The position numbers were made by a program, and so were the translations under genes. From Gimesia fumaroli (GTDB lineage Bacteria > Planctomycetota > Planctomycetia > Planctomycetales > Planctomycetaceae): DNA of 64,000 nt. The stretch lies in the NCBI RefSeq assembly GCF_007754425.1, contig NZ_CP037452.1:6179164-6243163 (forward strand). The letters are read 5' to 3'. Shown piece after piece: positions 17,809 to 29,149 of this stretch (position 1 is its first letter; the number at the start of each line of letters is the position of its first letter). The notes under the pieces were generated by a model, which saw only the letters and a program-made list of their open reading frames with translations, did not search any database and had not been told where the DNA came from.

Positions 17809-18103
17809 AATTGGGAGTGATCTTAGAGTAATTGTTACATCGAACATAAGACGAACGAGCCTGACATAGCGGTTGCCTTAGGCTTCCTACGTCTCCACTT
17901 CCATTATGCTGGATATTTGTGAAGAAGAAGCAGAAAAGCCAGCGGCCATCGAACTTGCGCGTCCCTAACTTAATGTTCCTTATTTATGGTAATTTGAATC
18001 GACACCTGTGACCATTCCAGATCGGGTTACTTTTGTACTTTCTTTCAGAAAGAATCAGAGGTAAACAGGTGCCAGATGATGTTCGAACACAGAGTTCAGC
18101 CGC
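17809..18103. other. Intergenic region, no gene seen
   Basis: About 300 bases between the oxidoreductase leader and the end of the sulfatase. A short TTCTTT-CAG-AAAGAA palindrome near 18040-18056 is the only structure noted; it is too weak to call a terminator. Confidence 0.4.
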
Positions 18104-19873
18104 TTATTTGTTTTTCGTAAGATAAACAAACATCGGCCCCCGCTCGATGCTGCCTTCGGCCACTTTGACATCGACTGTCTGTTTTCCCTGATGCAGAGAT
18201 ACATTTTTGAAGACGAATTCTGACTGATCTGCAGGAACCTTCGCCTGGAACTGATCATCGCCGACCTGAACTGTCAGCTCGGTCGCGACTCGATCTTCCT
18301 GTTTCTGGAACTGGACTTTAATGTCGTACGCCCCCGCCTGTTCTACCGTCACCAGCCAGTTGCCGCGTGCGTCTCGCGTCCAGCCCTTACCTTTGGGACC
18401 GGAATACCGCCAATCCTGACGTGTCAAAACGGTCGTCGGCTCTTTGGAATTGCCCACATGAATTCGTGGCGGTGCATAGTTGTCAGGACGTGTCGAACTG
18501 ACGTCGGAAAACCAGTTGTTATATTGACGTGTCAATTTCTTCGCCAGCTTTGCTTTTTTGCCGGCAAGATCTTTGCTCTCCGCCGGATCTTTCGTCAGGT
18601 CAAACAGTTTGCCCGGTTCATTCTCTTTTGAAAACGTCATCTTATAGTTTTGTGTGACAACCGCAGCATTGGTACGGGGCGTCGGTTCATCGCCGCGATG
18701 CCATTGCAGGAACAATGCGCGTTCGGGCCAACTCTCTGCCTGATTCTGAAGCAACGGCAGCACATTCACGCCATCCAGCTTCAGAGCCTCTGGCTTGTCC
18801 ACGCCCGTGGCTGCCAGAATCGTCGGAAAGACATCATAGTGAGCAGCGATCCGATTGTTAACAGTTCCTGCTTTGAGCTGTGCGGGCCAGTGTGCCAGCA
18901 GCACAGACCGAATGCCGCCTTCGTTTACTCGTCCCTTCATGCCACGATGGGCGCCTACAAAACGAGGTCCATTAGGGCCGTTATCGTTCAGAAACAGAAC
19001 CAGTGTATTCTCGTAAGCACCAATTTTTTTCAAATGCTGAAACAGCTTGCCGATATTCTGATCAATGTTCTCGATCATCGAAAAGATGCGAGAGGTATCG
19101 TCGAACAGCTTCTCGTTCTTTCGTCTTTTATTCAAGTCAAAACCGTAGGCATCATTCAGATCCATGGCTTTATATTTTTGACGCAAATCTTCCGGCACAT
19201 CATGAAAGGGTCCATGCGGCGCATTGGTGGCGAGATAAATAAACGTGGGTTTGTCCTGAGATTCATTTTGTTCGATGAATTTCATCGCGTGATCAAAATA
19301 AATATCGGTGCAATAACCTTTCATCCGCTTTTGTTCGCCATTATGAAACAGAACCGGGTCCGTATATTTACCAGCTCCTTCCGGCGGATCACTGGGTTGA
19401 CCGATGCCACCACCTCGATGCACAAGCACTTCTTGAAAGCCCTGATCCTGCGGTCGCATCGGATAGGAATCGCCCAGATGCCATTTCCCGAAAATCCCGG
19501 TCTTGTAACCTGCGGGTGCTAAGACTTCGGCGATGGTGGTCTCTTCCGGTTCCATCATCGCCCGGCCGATGTAAGTATCGATGGCACGCGTGCGATAGTT
19601 ATAGCGGCCCGTCATCAGATTGGCGCGCGTCGGCGTACATACGGGACTGACATAAAATCGACTCAAGCGGGCGCCCCCTGCCGCCATGGCGTCCAGGTTC
19701 GGCGTGTTCAGAATCTTGTTTCCCATGAAACCATAATCCCAGCCCCCCTGATCGTCGGTCATGATCAGAATCACGTTGGTGTGTTTGGCGGCATTCGCAT
19801 CAGCAGCCAGACGGCAGAATGACAGTGAAACAATAAAATAACTCAGCAGGCAGATTGATTTGCAGAATGTCAT
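18104..19873 (-). CDS. Secreted sulfatase (CTPTR type)
   Basis: About 589 residues from ATG 19873 (the longer frame begins with TTG). Signal peptide, then HTNVILIMTDDQGGWDYG, whose DD bind calcium, and the formylglycine motif CTPTRANLMTG (~90), so the Cys can be converted. GKWHLGD and FLNDNGPNG supply further active-site residues. The C-terminal ~120 residues form an extra beta domain ending in VYLTKNK. It probably desulfates an algal polysaccharide outside the cytoplasm. It is divergent from the next sulfatase. Confidence 0.9.
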   Translation of the reverse strand: MTFCKSICLLSYFIVSLSFCRLAADANAAKHTNVILIMTDDQGGWDYGFMGNKILNTPNLDAMAAGGARLSRFYVSPVCTPTRANLMTGRYNYRTRAIDTYIGRAMMEPEETTIAEVLAPAGYKTGIFGKWHLGDSYPMRPQDQGFQEVLVHRGGGIGQPSDPPEGAGKYTDPVLFHNGEQKRMKGYCTDIYFDHAMKFIEQNESQDKPTFIYLATNAPHGPFHDVPEDLRQKYKAMDLNDAYGFDLNKRRKNEKLFDDTSRIFSMIENIDQNIGKLFQHLKKIGAYENTLVLFLNDNGPNGPRFVGAHRGMKGRVNEGGIRSVLLAHWPAQLKAGTVNNRIAAHYDVFPTILAATGVDKPEALKLDGVNVLPLLQNQAESWPERALFLQWHRGDEPTPRTNAAVVTQNYKMTFSKENEPGKLFDLTKDPAESKDLAGKKAKLAKKLTRQYNNWFSDVSSTRPDNYAPPRIHVGNSKEPTTVLTRQDWRYSGPKGKGWTRDARGNWLVTVEQAGAYDIKVQFQKQEDRVATELTVQVGDDQFQAKVPADQSEFVFKNVSLHQGKQTVDVKVAEGSIERGPMFVYLTKNK

Positions 19874-20067
19874 GTTGTCTGATCCAGAGGCAAGGATGGA
19901 AACGAGGGAATACAAGAATAAATGGTGAATCTCAGGATCATCGGGATTCCATGATTTAAAACCCCCGATCCGGCATGCTATAATCTCAGTTTATGCTTTT
20001 GGTGAGGCTACTGCAAACAGATTGATGAGCCGATGACCAAAAGGTAATAACTTCTTTCCCCGAAAAC

Positions 20068-21624
20068 ATGAGCCTCGTCATGCCATCTATGCGCTTCAAC
20101 TGTCTGATCCTGTACAGCATTGCTCTCTTTCTGGCTCCCCTGCCCGCTCTGCAGGCAGCCGAGCAGCAACCCAATATTTTATTTATCATGTCAGACGACC
20201 ACGCCGCGCATGCCATTGGTGCCTATGGAAGCCGTCTGGCTGCTGTCAATCCGACACCCACGTTAGATCGTCTGGCCAGCGAAGGGATGTTGCTCAAGAA
20301 TGTATTCTGTACCAATTCCATCTGTACGCCCAGCCGGGCTACATTGATGACGGGACAATACTCACACGTGAATGGTGTGACAACGTTGAATGGCGCGATT
20401 GGCCCTGAACAGCAGCATCTGGCGCGGCTCATGAAGTCCGCCGGTTATGAAACAGCCATGGTGGGTAAATGGCATCTCAAAAAAGAACCGGCTGCGTTTG
20501 ACTTTTATACAGTGCTCCCCGGCCAGGGAAGTTATTTCAATCCCGTGTTCCGCGTACGTGGTCCTAAACCCTGGCCGAAGAATGAATTTCGCGTCAGCCG
20601 GTATGACTCCAAACATTCCTCCGATGCGATCACGGATATCTCACTGAAGTGGCTCAAAAATCGGAAACAGAAAAAGAAACCGTTTTTTCTGATGCATCAC
20701 TTCAAGGCACCCCATGACAACTTTGAAAACGCAGAACGCTACGACTGGTTGTATCAGGATGTGACGATCCCGGAACCTGAATCACTCTGGCAGCGCAAAA
20801 ATCACGGACCGATGAATCAGCCTCTCTATGGTACATCCGTCGGACAGCGCAACCAACGACGTAACATGGGCCATCACATGTTTGTGGATCCTGGTCTTTC
20901 GAGTGAGGAATATACTCGTGAAGCCTATCAGCGTTATCTGAAAAAATTTCTGCGTTGTGTCCGCGGTGTCGACGACAATGTGAAACGGCTGCTGGAGCAT
21001 CTGGAAGAAACAGGCGAACTCGATAACACCATCATCGTCTACACGGCCGATCAAGGCTTCATGCTGGGCGAACACGACTACATCGATAAACGCTGGATGT
21101 ATGAAGAATCGCTACGGATGCCGTTCATTGTTCGTTATCCGAAATGGATCAAAGCCAATTCGAAAGACGAAACCATCATCAACAATGTCAACTTTGCTCC
21201 GACCTTGCTCGATATGGCGGGCGTCAAGAAACCGGAATTCATGCAGGGACGCTCTTTTTTACCCATTCTGAAAGGAGAAGGAACTCCCGCTGACTGGCCT
21301 GAGGCAACGTACTATCGATACTGGATGCATATGGCCCATCACGATAATCCCGCTCATTATGGCATCCGGACGAAAGACTATAAGTTAATCTTCTTCTACG
21401 GGCTTCCATTGGATGCGCGGGGTGCCGTGAAAACCCCTACGCCTCCGCACTGGGAACTTTACAATTTGCAGAAAGACCCCCACGAAATGCAAAACGTCAT
21501 CGCCGATCCCGCTTATGCGCCAATTGTGAAGAAACTCAAACAGCAGTTAAAACAGCTCAAACAACAGGTGGGGGACACAGACGAACGCTATCCGGAACTG
21601 AAAGCACGCCTGAATGCATCGTGA
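20068..21624 (+). CDS. Secreted sulfatase (CTPSR type)
   Basis: 518 residues. Signal peptide with hydrophobic LILYSIALFLAPLPALQAA; NILFIMSDDHAAHAIGAYG (metal-binding DD), CTPSRATLMTGQYSH (formylglycine site, ~95), GKWHLKKEP, and TADQGFMLGEHDYIDKRWMYEESLRMP, the highly conserved middle block of heparan/iduronate-type sulfatases. Later starts (ATG at 20080 or 20089) would also keep the signal. The esterase gene begins 73 bases after its stop, so the pair may be one transcript releasing sulfate and acyl groups from the same polymer. Confidence 0.92.
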   Translation: MSLVMPSMRFNCLILYSIALFLAPLPALQAAEQQPNILFIMSDDHAAHAIGAYGSRLAAVNPTPTLDRLASEGMLLKNVFCTNSICTPSRATLMTGQYSHVNGVTTLNGAIGPEQQHLARLMKSAGYETAMVGKWHLKKEPAAFDFYTVLPGQGSYFNPVFRVRGPKPWPKNEFRVSRYDSKHSSDAITDISLKWLKNRKQKKKPFFLMHHFKAPHDNFENAERYDWLYQDVTIPEPESLWQRKNHGPMNQPLYGTSVGQRNQRRNMGHHMFVDPGLSSEEYTREAYQRYLKKFLRCVRGVDDNVKRLLEHLEETGELDNTIIVYTADQGFMLGEHDYIDKRWMYEESLRMPFIVRYPKWIKANSKDETIINNVNFAPTLLDMAGVKKPEFMQGRSFLPILKGEGTPADWPEATYYRYWMHMAHHDNPAHYGIRTKDYKLIFFYGLPLDARGAVKTPTPPHWELYNLQKDPHEMQNVIADPAYAPIVKKLKQQLKQLKQQVGDTDERYPELKARLNAS

Positions 21625-21697
21625 TCTAACCAGTGGATTCATTCCGCATTACAAACACAACATCAAAGATTTCAACATACAACAAGAGGCCACTATC

Positions 21698-22558
21698 ATG
21701 AGACAACGTCTGGTTCAATTCACTGTTTTATTTACCATCGGCTTGAGTTTCACATTTCAGGCACTTCAAGCTGCGGAGCCAGATCAAGGCTATGAGACCA
21801 TTTCCAATCTTTCGTATTACGCGCCCGAAACGCCCGATCAAACAGAATATCGGCAGGAACGCTGCAAGCTCGATTTGTATTACCCGACGTCTATCCAAAA
21901 CTATCCAACCGTTGTCTGGTTTCATGGTGGCGGATTAAAAGGGGGCAGTAAAAGTATTCCTAAAGAATTGAAACAGAAGGGCATCGCAATCGTCGCTGTG
22001 AATTATCGACTGTTTCCCAAAGCAAAAAAACCGGCGTACCTGGAAGACGCAGCGGCCGCTGTCGCCTGGACGTTCCAGCATATCGCCGAATATGGCGGCG
22101 ACCCGAATCTGATTTTTGTCGCGGGCCATTCGGCCGGCGGCTATCTGACCAGCATGATCGGTCTCGATCGACGCTGGCTTGCACCCTATAAAATTGATCC
22201 CAACCAGATCGCCGGACTGATTCCTTACAGCGGACACTGCATCACACACATGACGGTCCGCGAAGAAATGGGCATCAAACGGGATCAACCGATTATTGAC
22301 GACATGGCTCCCCTCTTCCACGCTCGGAAAGACGCACCACCTATCCTGTTGATTACCGGGGATCGCAAACTGGAATTTCCAACACGCTACGAAGAAAATG
22401 CCTACATGCACAGTCTGCTGAATGTCGTGGGACACGAGCAGGTCCAGCTATTCGAACTGGACGGTTTCACGCACGGAAACATGGTGAAACCGGGGCATTT
22501 TCTATTACTGGACGAAATCAAGCGGATTGTGAAAGCGAAAAATAAATCTGAAAAGTAA
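21698..22558 (+). CDS. Secreted alpha/beta hydrolase (esterase/BD-FAE-like)
   Basis: 286 residues from the ATG after AAGAGG; an earlier in-frame start at 21614 overlaps the sulfatase and has no ribosome site. Signal peptide ends near LQAA. VVWFHGGGLKGG is the oxyanion-hole HGGG, VAGHSAGGYLTS the nucleophile Ser, and DGFTHGNM the catalytic His. This is the hormone-sensitive-lipase/carbohydrate-esterase type of fold. It ends four bases before the stop of the convergent P-type ATPase gene, with no terminator between. Confidence 0.87.
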   Translation: MRQRLVQFTVLFTIGLSFTFQALQAAEPDQGYETISNLSYYAPETPDQTEYRQERCKLDLYYPTSIQNYPTVVWFHGGGLKGGSKSIPKELKQKGIAIVAVNYRLFPKAKKPAYLEDAAAAVAWTFQHIAEYGGDPNLIFVAGHSAGGYLTSMIGLDRRWLAPYKIDPNQIAGLIPYSGHCITHMTVREEMGIKRDQPIIDDMAPLFHARKDAPPILLITGDRKLEFPTRYEENAYMHSLLNVVGHEQVQLFELDGFTHGNMVKPGHFLLLDEIKRIVKAKNKSEK

Positions 22559-22561
22559 ACA

Positions 22562-24928
22562 TCACGCCTGCGTTCTGAGCCTGAGTGCATTGCTGATCAC
22601 AGAGATCGAACTGAAGCTCATCGCTGCCGCTGCGATCATCGGGCTTAAGAGCGCGTGGATGCCAAAGAAAGGCACCAGGATTCCGGCTGCAATCGGTATC
22701 CCCAGTGCATTATAGCCAAAGGCAAACAGCAGGTTCTGATGAATGTTACGCATCACCAGCCGACTCAAATAGATCGAGTCGGCGACACCTCTTAAGTCCC
22801 CTTTGACCAGAGTCACCTCGGCACTTTCAATGGCGACATCGGTGCCTGTCCCCATCGCAATTCCCACATCGGCTTCCGCCAGCGCCGGTGCATCGTTGAT
22901 GCCATCACCGGCCATCGCCACTTTATGCCCGGCTGCACGCAGATCTTTGACCTTCTGATATTTATCCTGCGGCTTCACGCCCGCTTCAACTTCATCAATG
23001 TTGAGCGACTGCGCGACCGCGTTGGCCGTTTTTTCGTTGTCCCCGGTCAGCATCACAATCTGGAGCCCGAGTTCATGCAGTTTCTCGATCGCATGTGGCG
23101 TCGTCTCCTTGACCGGATCAGAGACAGACAGCAGTCCCGCCAGCGCTCCATCAACGGCAACAAAGATCACCCCCTGCCCCTGTTCGCGGAGTGTGTTGGC
23201 CTGCGTCATCAATTCATCTTTGATGGTGACGGATTGCTCGTTCAGAAAAGCCGCACTACCAATCAGGACCGTCTTTTGATTCATGGTGCCCTTCACACCC
23301 GCGCCCGTGATTGAATCGAAGTCCTGCACGTCAGACAAATTCAATTCCCGGTCTTTCGCTGCCACGACCACGGCCTGCGAGAGAGGATGCTCACTATGCT
23401 GTTCCACGGAAGCCGCCAGTTGCAGGAGTTCGTTTTCACTCAGCGTGCCAGCCGTGATGCATTCGGTCAGTCTGGGTTTCCCTTCAGTCAGTGTCCCTGT
23501 TTTGTCGACGATCAGCGTATCGACTTTTTCCAGTGTCTCGAGCACTTCGGCATTTTTAATCAGAATGCCGCTTTTGGCGCCGCGTCCGACGCCCACCATG
23601 ATCGACATCGGCGTCGCCAGACCCAGCGCACAAGGACAGGCAATAATCAGTACCGCCACCGCATTGATCAACGCATACGCGAATCGGGGTTCGGGCCCCA
23701 GCCAACTCCAGAGGATAAAGGTGATCACAGACGTCAGTAGCACCGCGGGAACAAAGCGCGCGGCGATGGTATCAACCACACGTTGAATCGGCGCGCGGCT
23801 CCGCTGCGCACTGGAAACCATTTGAATGATCTGTGATAGCAGAGTCTCGCCGCCGACTTTCTGTGCTTCCATCAGGAACGAGCCCGTCTGATTCACAGTA
23901 CCGCCAATCACTTCGTCACCCTGCATTTTGACAACCGGTACGGGTTCTCCGGTAATCATCGACTCATCGATCAGACTCTTGCCTTCCTGGACGATTCCAT
24001 CGACGGGAATTTTTTCTCCCGGACGCACGCGGAGCAAATTGCCCGCCTGCACTTCTTCCAGCGGAATCTCCCGCTCTTCACCATTTTCGACCAGATGCGC
24101 TGTGGGAGGTGCCAGCGCCAACAATTCCTGGATGGCACTGTTGGTTCGTTTCCGCGCCCGTAACTCCAGCATCTGCCCTAATAAGACGAGCACAGTAATC
24201 ACCACCGTCGCCTCAAAATAGAGTTCAACAGTCCCCTCGTGACGGAATGACTCCGGGAAAATGCCAGGGAAGATCAGTGCGATGATACTGTAAATATAGG
24301 CGGTTCCAGTGCCGATACCAATCAGCGTGAACATATTCAGGTTCATACTGAGAATCGAACGATACGCGCGTTCGTACAAAGGCCATCCCGCCCATAACAC
24401 AACGGGCGTACTGAGCAGAAATTGAATCCAACCAGAAACTTTGACGGGAATCCATTGGTGAATCGGCAGTCCCGTCATCGGCAGCATCGCCAGCAAAAAG
24501 ACCGGTAAGCCGAGCGCCAGACCACCCCAGAAGCGGCGGGCCATCTGTTCGTATTCAGCGATTTCTTCAGGCGATTCCTCTTTTTGAGGCATGATCGGTT
24601 CCAGATCCATGCCACAAATCGGACAACTGCCGGGGCCGACCTGCTCGATTTCCGGATGCATCGGACAGGAATAGATGGTCCCTTCCGGTGCATTGACTGC
24701 TGTTTTTTTCTCTCCGTGTTGATGTCCCTTATCTTCGCCGTCGTGATGACAACACGAGTGCTCCGCTTCTGCTTTCGGCTCGGGAGCGCTCACTTCATCC
24801 GCATGTTGTGCCAGAAATTTGTCGCGGCAGCCCTGGCTGCAGAAATACCAGGATTGATTGTCAACGGTTTCCTGCAGCGCTGTGGACTCGTCGACTTCCA
24901 TGTGGCAAATTGGATCAATTGCTGTCAT
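22562..24928 (-). CDS. Copper/heavy-metal P1B-type ATPase with YHS and metal-binding N-terminus
   Basis: 788 residues. Order: YHS domain ([11 protein letters not shown] ... [11 protein letters not shown], 1-42), a His/Cys-rich linker ([17 protein letters not shown]), a heavy-metal-binding box ([26 protein letters not shown], with at most 20 of these residues contiguous in conserved form), then eight membrane helices. TGEPVPV is in the actuator, [10 protein letters not shown] (~433) is the transport site, DKTGTLTEG (~478) the phosphorylation Asp, SEHPLSQA the P1B His-Pro and [10 protein letters not shown] the hinge. CPC predicts Cu(I)/Ag(I) export. The classical N-terminal HMA domain is absent. 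AGGAAG precedes the ATG. Confidence 0.92.
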   Translation of the reverse strand: MTAIDPICHMEVDESTALQETVDNQSWYFCSQGCRDKFLAQHADEVSAPEPKAEAEHSCCHHDGEDKGHQHGEKKTAVNAPEGTIYSCPMHPEIEQVGPGSCPICGMDLEPIMPQKEESPEEIAEYEQMARRFWGGLALGLPVFLLAMLPMTGLPIHQWIPVKVSGWIQFLLSTPVVLWAGWPLYERAYRSILSMNLNMFTLIGIGTGTAYIYSIIALIFPGIFPESFRHEGTVELYFEATVVITVLVLLGQMLELRARKRTNSAIQELLALAPPTAHLVENGEEREIPLEEVQAGNLLRVRPGEKIPVDGIVQEGKSLIDESMITGEPVPVVKMQGDEVIGGTVNQTGSFLMEAQKVGGETLLSQIIQMVSSAQRSRAPIQRVVDTIAARFVPAVLLTSVITFILWSWLGPEPRFAYALINAVAVLIIACPCALGLATPMSIMVGVGRGAKSGILIKNAEVLETLEKVDTLIVDKTGTLTEGKPRLTECITAGTLSENELLQLAASVEQHSEHPLSQAVVVAAKDRELNLSDVQDFDSITGAGVKGTMNQKTVLIGSAAFLNEQSVTIKDELMTQANTLREQGQGVIFVAVDGALAGLLSVSDPVKETTPHAIEKLHELGLQIVMLTGDNEKTANAVAQSLNIDEVEAGVKPQDKYQKVKDLRAAGHKVAMAGDGINDAPALAEADVGIAMGTGTDVAIESAEVTLVKGDLRGVADSIYLSRLVMRNIHQNLLFAFGYNALGIPIAAGILVPFFGIHALLSPMIAAAAMSFSSISVISNALRLRTQA

Positions 24929-24959
24929 GCGTCCCCTGCTTCCTACTGAGTATTCAACG

Positions 24960-25232
24960 TTACTGATCGAGCTTCTCTTGCTCTTTCTTAATCATCTTTT
25001 CTTTCCAGTTCACTGCACTACCGGAACTGAAAGCCTTGAAAGCGTGAAACGCCAGCCCGATCCCCCAGCCTCCCAGAGGCCAAATAAACCAGTATTTTTC
25101 GGGGGATCGCGTCAGGTTTAACGTAATCAAACCGGCATTCACCACTACGTAAACGCCAACGTGAATCATAAAACCAATTTTTTTCTCAACCCGACTTTTG
25201 GCCTGTTCATAGTTTTTATCTTTGTTTGCCAT
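24960..25232 (-). CDS. 2TM-domain membrane protein
   Basis: 90 residues with a strong GGAGG ribosome site. Two hydrophobic helices (about 27-43 and 55-70) separated by a short loop with [16 protein letters not shown], the pattern of the small 2TM family. Function unknown. It is 31 bases upstream of the P1B ATPase on the same strand, so probably co-transcribed and possibly linked to metal stress. Confidence 0.78.
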   Translation of the reverse strand: MANKDKNYEQAKSRVEKKIGFMIHVGVYVVVNAGLITLNLTRSPEKYWFIWPLGGWGIGLAFHAFKAFSSGSAVNWKEKMIKKEQEKLDQ

Positions 25233-25420
25233 AGCTCATCCTCCTGTCAGCATCATGATTTTATACCGCAGTCTGTTGTAAAAAAACAGCTCAGTTTATT
25301 CTTTGAACTCCCCTGCACTCTCTGAAATGCAAGTGCCATGCCAACAGGATGAGGAGCAACCAGCCTGCTCGAATCCTGTAGTTCTGAAACGAAAATGATG
25401 CGAACGTGCCGATGATCTAG

Positions 25421-25466
25421 AAAAAAACGGTTGCTGATCAGTCTTTTTGAAAGATCAGCAACCGTT
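25421..25466 (-). terminator. Terminator of the thioredoxin-NHL gene
   Basis: AACGGTTGCTGATC (25426-25439) pairs perfectly with GATCAGCAACCGTT (25453-25466); the A-run to its left provides the T-run for the minus strand. Confidence 0.82.
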
Positions 25467-25492
25467 GGTTATTTCCATTGTTAAACTGGGAT

Positions 25493-27565
25493 TCATTCTT
25501 TTGAGAGATCCAACGGTAACGAAATCTCGGTTGTCTTGCTCCCTGCAGCAGTCTGAACGGGAATACTCCAATGAGCAGAATGTTGTTTGCATAACCCGCC
25601 GACACCGTCGCGACAGTAGCCGAATCTCAGATTGAGTGTGTAAGCTCCTGAAGGATCTTTTAAAGCGGGCAGTTCCAGAACCAGTTGATTTCCCTGCACT
25701 GTCCCCTTGCCTTTGACGGACGCCTGCTGTGCATCGGATTTGAAGGAAAACTTCACCGGTGCCAGTGGCGAGAGTTTATATTCAGCCGGCAGCTTGGGCG
25801 TGACCGTAATTTTGAACGGTTTGCCTGATGCGACAGTTTGAGCAGAGACCGCGAGTGCATTTTTCGCAGGTGCAAAACTGTCATCCGCCTTTTTCGGCAG
25901 ACTGGGTGGCGTTAAACCTTGCACTTTGAATTCGCTGACCTTGTTATCATCCAGGTTCACAACGCAGATGCGATGATTATTGGTATCTGCGACGAACAAC
26001 CGATTGCCCACAAGCGCCAGTCCCGATGGTTCCGAGAACTGAACCGGATTGAGGGCGTTTCCGTCTTTGCCGGTTCCCAGGAAAGATTTGACTTCGTTTG
26101 TTTTGAGATCAATGGTTTTCAGTTTGTGGTTGTAAGTATCCGCGACAAACAGACGGCCTTTGTCATACAGAACCCCCAGCGGATGCTGTAATCGTGCCTG
26201 ATCGCCAATGCCGTCTTTATCACCGAATTCAAACAGAGAGCGACCTCGTTCGAGATCGGATGTACCTGCGACCGTGGTCACATTCTTTTTCTTTGTGTCG
26301 ACTTTGCGTACTGCAGAGCCTTCACTGTCCACGACGTAAAAGACATCGCCGTCAACGGTGATATCAGACGTCTGGGCAAACGCGGACTCATCCAAGGCCC
26401 CGTTGATGATATCTTCACGCCCTGAGCCGGCATAAACGCTGATTTCGTTGGTACCCAGCTTGTGCTGCCAGATTTGATGGGGCCCTGCCATGCAGATATA
26501 AAGCACGCCATCAATTTCAGTGAGCGCCCAGGGGCTGTTGAGTGCAGATGCTCTGAGCTTGCCACCAGCCGAACGATAACGGGCCTGCTCGCCGGTTCCT
26601 GCGAGAGTTGAGACCTGTTTTTTATCGAGATCCACGGTACGGATCATATGGTTTTCGGTATCAGCAACATACAGTGTGTTGCCGACCAGCGCCATGCCTT
26701 GCGGGTGATCAAAGGACGCCGATTTATAGTCGCCATCTTTCTTACCAATCTGACCGGAGCCGATGACGTCGATCAGTTTTCCATCGAGCGAGGTGATCAC
26801 AATGCGATTGTGATTGCTGTCGGAAATAAACAGTCGCTGTTTGGGAGCATCGGCAAGCAGTTTGCCGGGAAATTTGAGCGGCGTTGGTTTCAGCTTGGCC
26901 GCTTCCAGTTCAAAATGCACGGGGGTTTCATCGAGGGTCCCTTTCGCACGGTGATAGGCAATCACCCGTTCCAGAACTTTGTCGAGCAATTCTCGATTCC
27001 CTTCACCGGACAGATGCCCACAGTAATTTCCTTCGGGATCAATCAGAACCATCGAAGGCCAGGCCCGCACGCCATACTTCCGCCAGACCGTCATATTGGA
27101 ATCGTTGATGACCGGGTGTTTAATTTCGTAGCGTTGAATCGCCCGGCGGATATTGTCGGTCTCTTTTTCATTATCAAACTTAGCGGAGTGACAACCGATG
27201 ACAACCAGTTCGTTGGGATACTTTGCTTCCAGATACGCCAGATCGGGGAGCACGTGCATGCAGTTAATGCAGCAGTAAGTCCAGAAATCAATGAGAACGA
27301 CTTTGCCCCGTAAGTCCTTGAGCGTGATCTCACCTGCTGTATTCAACCATTCTTTTCCGCCATCCAGACTGGGTGCCTTGGGACGGTTCGGAAAAGGATT
27401 TTTCACAGCCAGTTCTTTGTCCTGCTCTGCCTGCTTCGTCTCTTTTGCAGGAGTTTTTTCATCTGCGAACACAGATGAGTTTAGGATTCCGCTGCCGGCC
27501 AGAAGAAATGCGATCGTTGCAATAAAGAAGTAGATTCGATTCAGAAAAGCGTGCTTTCCCGGCAT
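25493..27565 (-). CDS. Exported thioredoxin-like / NHL-repeat protein
   Basis: 690 residues from an ATG behind GGGAGAA. Signal peptide (FIATIAFLLAGSGILNSSVFA); a TlpA-like thioredoxin domain with FWTYCCINCMHVLP at about 92, a CxxC redox pair preceded by an extra Cys. About five NHL repeats follow (DSNHNRIVI, ADTENHMIR, ADTYNHKLK, ADTNNHRIC) forming a beta-propeller, then a C-terminal beta domain (~550-690). This architecture is widespread in planctomycetes and also found in animal NHLRC2. Likely a periplasmic redox or scaffold protein; partner unknown. Confidence 0.88.
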   Translation of the reverse strand: MPGKHAFLNRIYFFIATIAFLLAGSGILNSSVFADEKTPAKETKQAEQDKELAVKNPFPNRPKAPSLDGGKEWLNTAGEITLKDLRGKVVLIDFWTYCCINCMHVLPDLAYLEAKYPNELVVIGCHSAKFDNEKETDNIRRAIQRYEIKHPVINDSNMTVWRKYGVRAWPSMVLIDPEGNYCGHLSGEGNRELLDKVLERVIAYHRAKGTLDETPVHFELEAAKLKPTPLKFPGKLLADAPKQRLFISDSNHNRIVITSLDGKLIDVIGSGQIGKKDGDYKSASFDHPQGMALVGNTLYVADTENHMIRTVDLDKKQVSTLAGTGEQARYRSAGGKLRASALNSPWALTEIDGVLYICMAGPHQIWQHKLGTNEISVYAGSGREDIINGALDESAFAQTSDITVDGDVFYVVDSEGSAVRKVDTKKKNVTTVAGTSDLERGRSLFEFGDKDGIGDQARLQHPLGVLYDKGRLFVADTYNHKLKTIDLKTNEVKSFLGTGKDGNALNPVQFSEPSGLALVGNRLFVADTNNHRICVVNLDDNKVSEFKVQGLTPPSLPKKADDSFAPAKNALAVSAQTVASGKPFKITVTPKLPAEYKLSPLAPVKFSFKSDAQQASVKGKGTVQGNQLVLELPALKDPSGAYTLNLRFGYCRDGVGGLCKQHSAHWSIPVQTAAGSKTTEISLPLDLSKE

Positions 27566-27766
27566 GCCTGATTCTCCCTGTCTTGGTTGGCGACTTGAGG
27601 TAGGTTCACATTTGAGATTCGATGACTTTGAAAGAACACTCTTCTATTGTAGGCGCCCGTAAATTGAGGGAAACAGTTCAGAGTCGAATTTTCACAAGAC
27701 GAATCAAGATTCATCGATTGGTTAATTTACTCGAAACTGGTATGAAACAGATGAAAACCTGAACGG

Positions 27767-29107
27767 TTATTCGTGCCTGAGTGCTTCAATCGGATCGAGC
27801 TTTGCTGCAGAAATCGCAGGATAAATACCCGAGATGATTCCAATGGTTACGGAAATTCCGAATGCGACAGGCAGACTCCAGAATGCGATTTGCGGTTGCA
27901 GATCGAAGAACATGCGTCCGACCTCAGACCCAGCCGTACTGCCTTCCATCACGAAATTCTGCACAAACCATTGAATTCCTAAAAACGTGATGGGCGTGAG
28001 CAAACCAAACACGACGCCAATTAATCCTCCCGAGCCAGCCAGTACAATGGTCTCAGTGAGAAACTGCTCGACAATATCTCGCTGCCGCGCCCCCAGTGCA
28101 CGACGAACCCCGATTTCCCGTGTGCGTTCCGTGACGGTAGCCAGCATGATATTCATAATGCCGATGCCTCCTACTACCAGACTGATGGCAGCGATCGATC
28201 CCAATACAACATTAAAGATCATTCGAATCTGTTCTGCCTGCTTTAATAACTCCAGCGGCACAACAACCGCATAGTCTTTCGTGCGCGGATGAGATTGTTC
28301 CAAAGTTTCTCTGATGGCCTGCGCGGTAGGCAGAACTGCGTCTTTGTCGTTCACTCGTAACGTAATCTGATGCAGTTCAATCTGTTCTGCCGAATTACTA
28401 CCGGCTTGTGTTTTGATATCAAGGTCCCCTTCACGCGCCTGTAGCGTCTTGATGGGAACATAAACGTCTTTGTTATAATCCTGGCCGGAAAGACTACCGC
28501 CAATCGCGGCGGAGGCAGTCCGGTCTTTGGTCACACCGATCACCGTATAAAACATAGAGCCAACACGAATCGATTTTCCGACCGGGTCTTCAAATTTGAA
28601 TAGATTGTTGGCGACTTCATTGGCAATCACAGCGACATTCAACAGTTTTTCCTGATCACTGTCTGTCAGAAAACGACCTTGCGATAAGGTAAGATGATTC
28701 ATCTCCAGGTAATCGGCAGTACAACCGACCACACGGGCATTCATCGCTTCCTTCAGATACCGAATTTCACGATCGACTTCACGAATTGGCGCGGCACGGA
28801 TAATGGTGGGTAGGGTCTTGGTTAATATTTTATAGTCGGAACGAAGTAATCCATAAGACAGCACACGGCTACGGGTGGAAGACTGCGTTACTTCATGCGG
28901 GGGTTTCACACTCCGCACGATGACATTCGTCGCTCCCAGTTCCAGTACCTGTTTCTGCGCCTGGGCGCTGGCACCTTCACCAATCGCCAGCATCGCGATC
29001 ACGGAAAACACACCAAACACAATCCCCAGCATCGTCAGGCCGGACCGCAGCTTATGCAGCAATAAGCTTTTCAGTGCGAGTCGAACGATACGGATGATGC
29101 GAGTCAT
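27767..29107 (-). CDS. ABC transporter permease (MacB/FtsX type)
   Basis: 446 residues, last gene of the efflux operon. An N-terminal membrane helix ([21 protein letters not shown]), a large periplasmic MacB-PCD domain (~45-290) and three C-terminal helices, with the conserved cytoplasmic loop [14 protein letters not shown] between helices 2 and 3. Such permeases do not pass substrate through the membrane; they transmit ATP-driven motion to a TolC/adaptor tube in the periplasm. All those partners are encoded directly upstream. Confidence 0.92.
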   Translation of the reverse strand: MTRIIRIVRLALKSLLLHKLRSGLTMLGIVFGVFSVIAMLAIGEGASAQAQKQVLELGATNVIVRSVKPPHEVTQSSTRSRVLSYGLLRSDYKILTKTLPTIIRAAPIREVDREIRYLKEAMNARVVGCTADYLEMNHLTLSQGRFLTDSDQEKLLNVAVIANEVANNLFKFEDPVGKSIRVGSMFYTVIGVTKDRTASAAIGGSLSGQDYNKDVYVPIKTLQAREGDLDIKTQAGSNSAEQIELHQITLRVNDKDAVLPTAQAIRETLEQSHPRTKDYAVVVPLELLKQAEQIRMIFNVVLGSIAAISLVVGGIGIMNIMLATVTERTREIGVRRALGARQRDIVEQFLTETIVLAGSGGLIGVVFGLLTPITFLGIQWFVQNFVMEGSTAGSEVGRMFFDLQPQIAFWSLPVAFGISVTIGIISGIYPAISAAKLDPIEALRHE

Positions 29108-29149
29108 GGGAGTGACCTGAGTGAAACGAAATTAAAAGGTGTGAATCGT

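Noticed and set aside
18650-19522. 290-codon plus-strand frame inside the 18104 sulfatase
   Set aside because: Lies wholly opposite conserved sulfatase motifs and has no protein features.
26648-27313. 221-codon plus-strand frame opposite the thioredoxin-NHL gene
   Set aside because: Antisense shadow of conserved NHL and thioredoxin segments.
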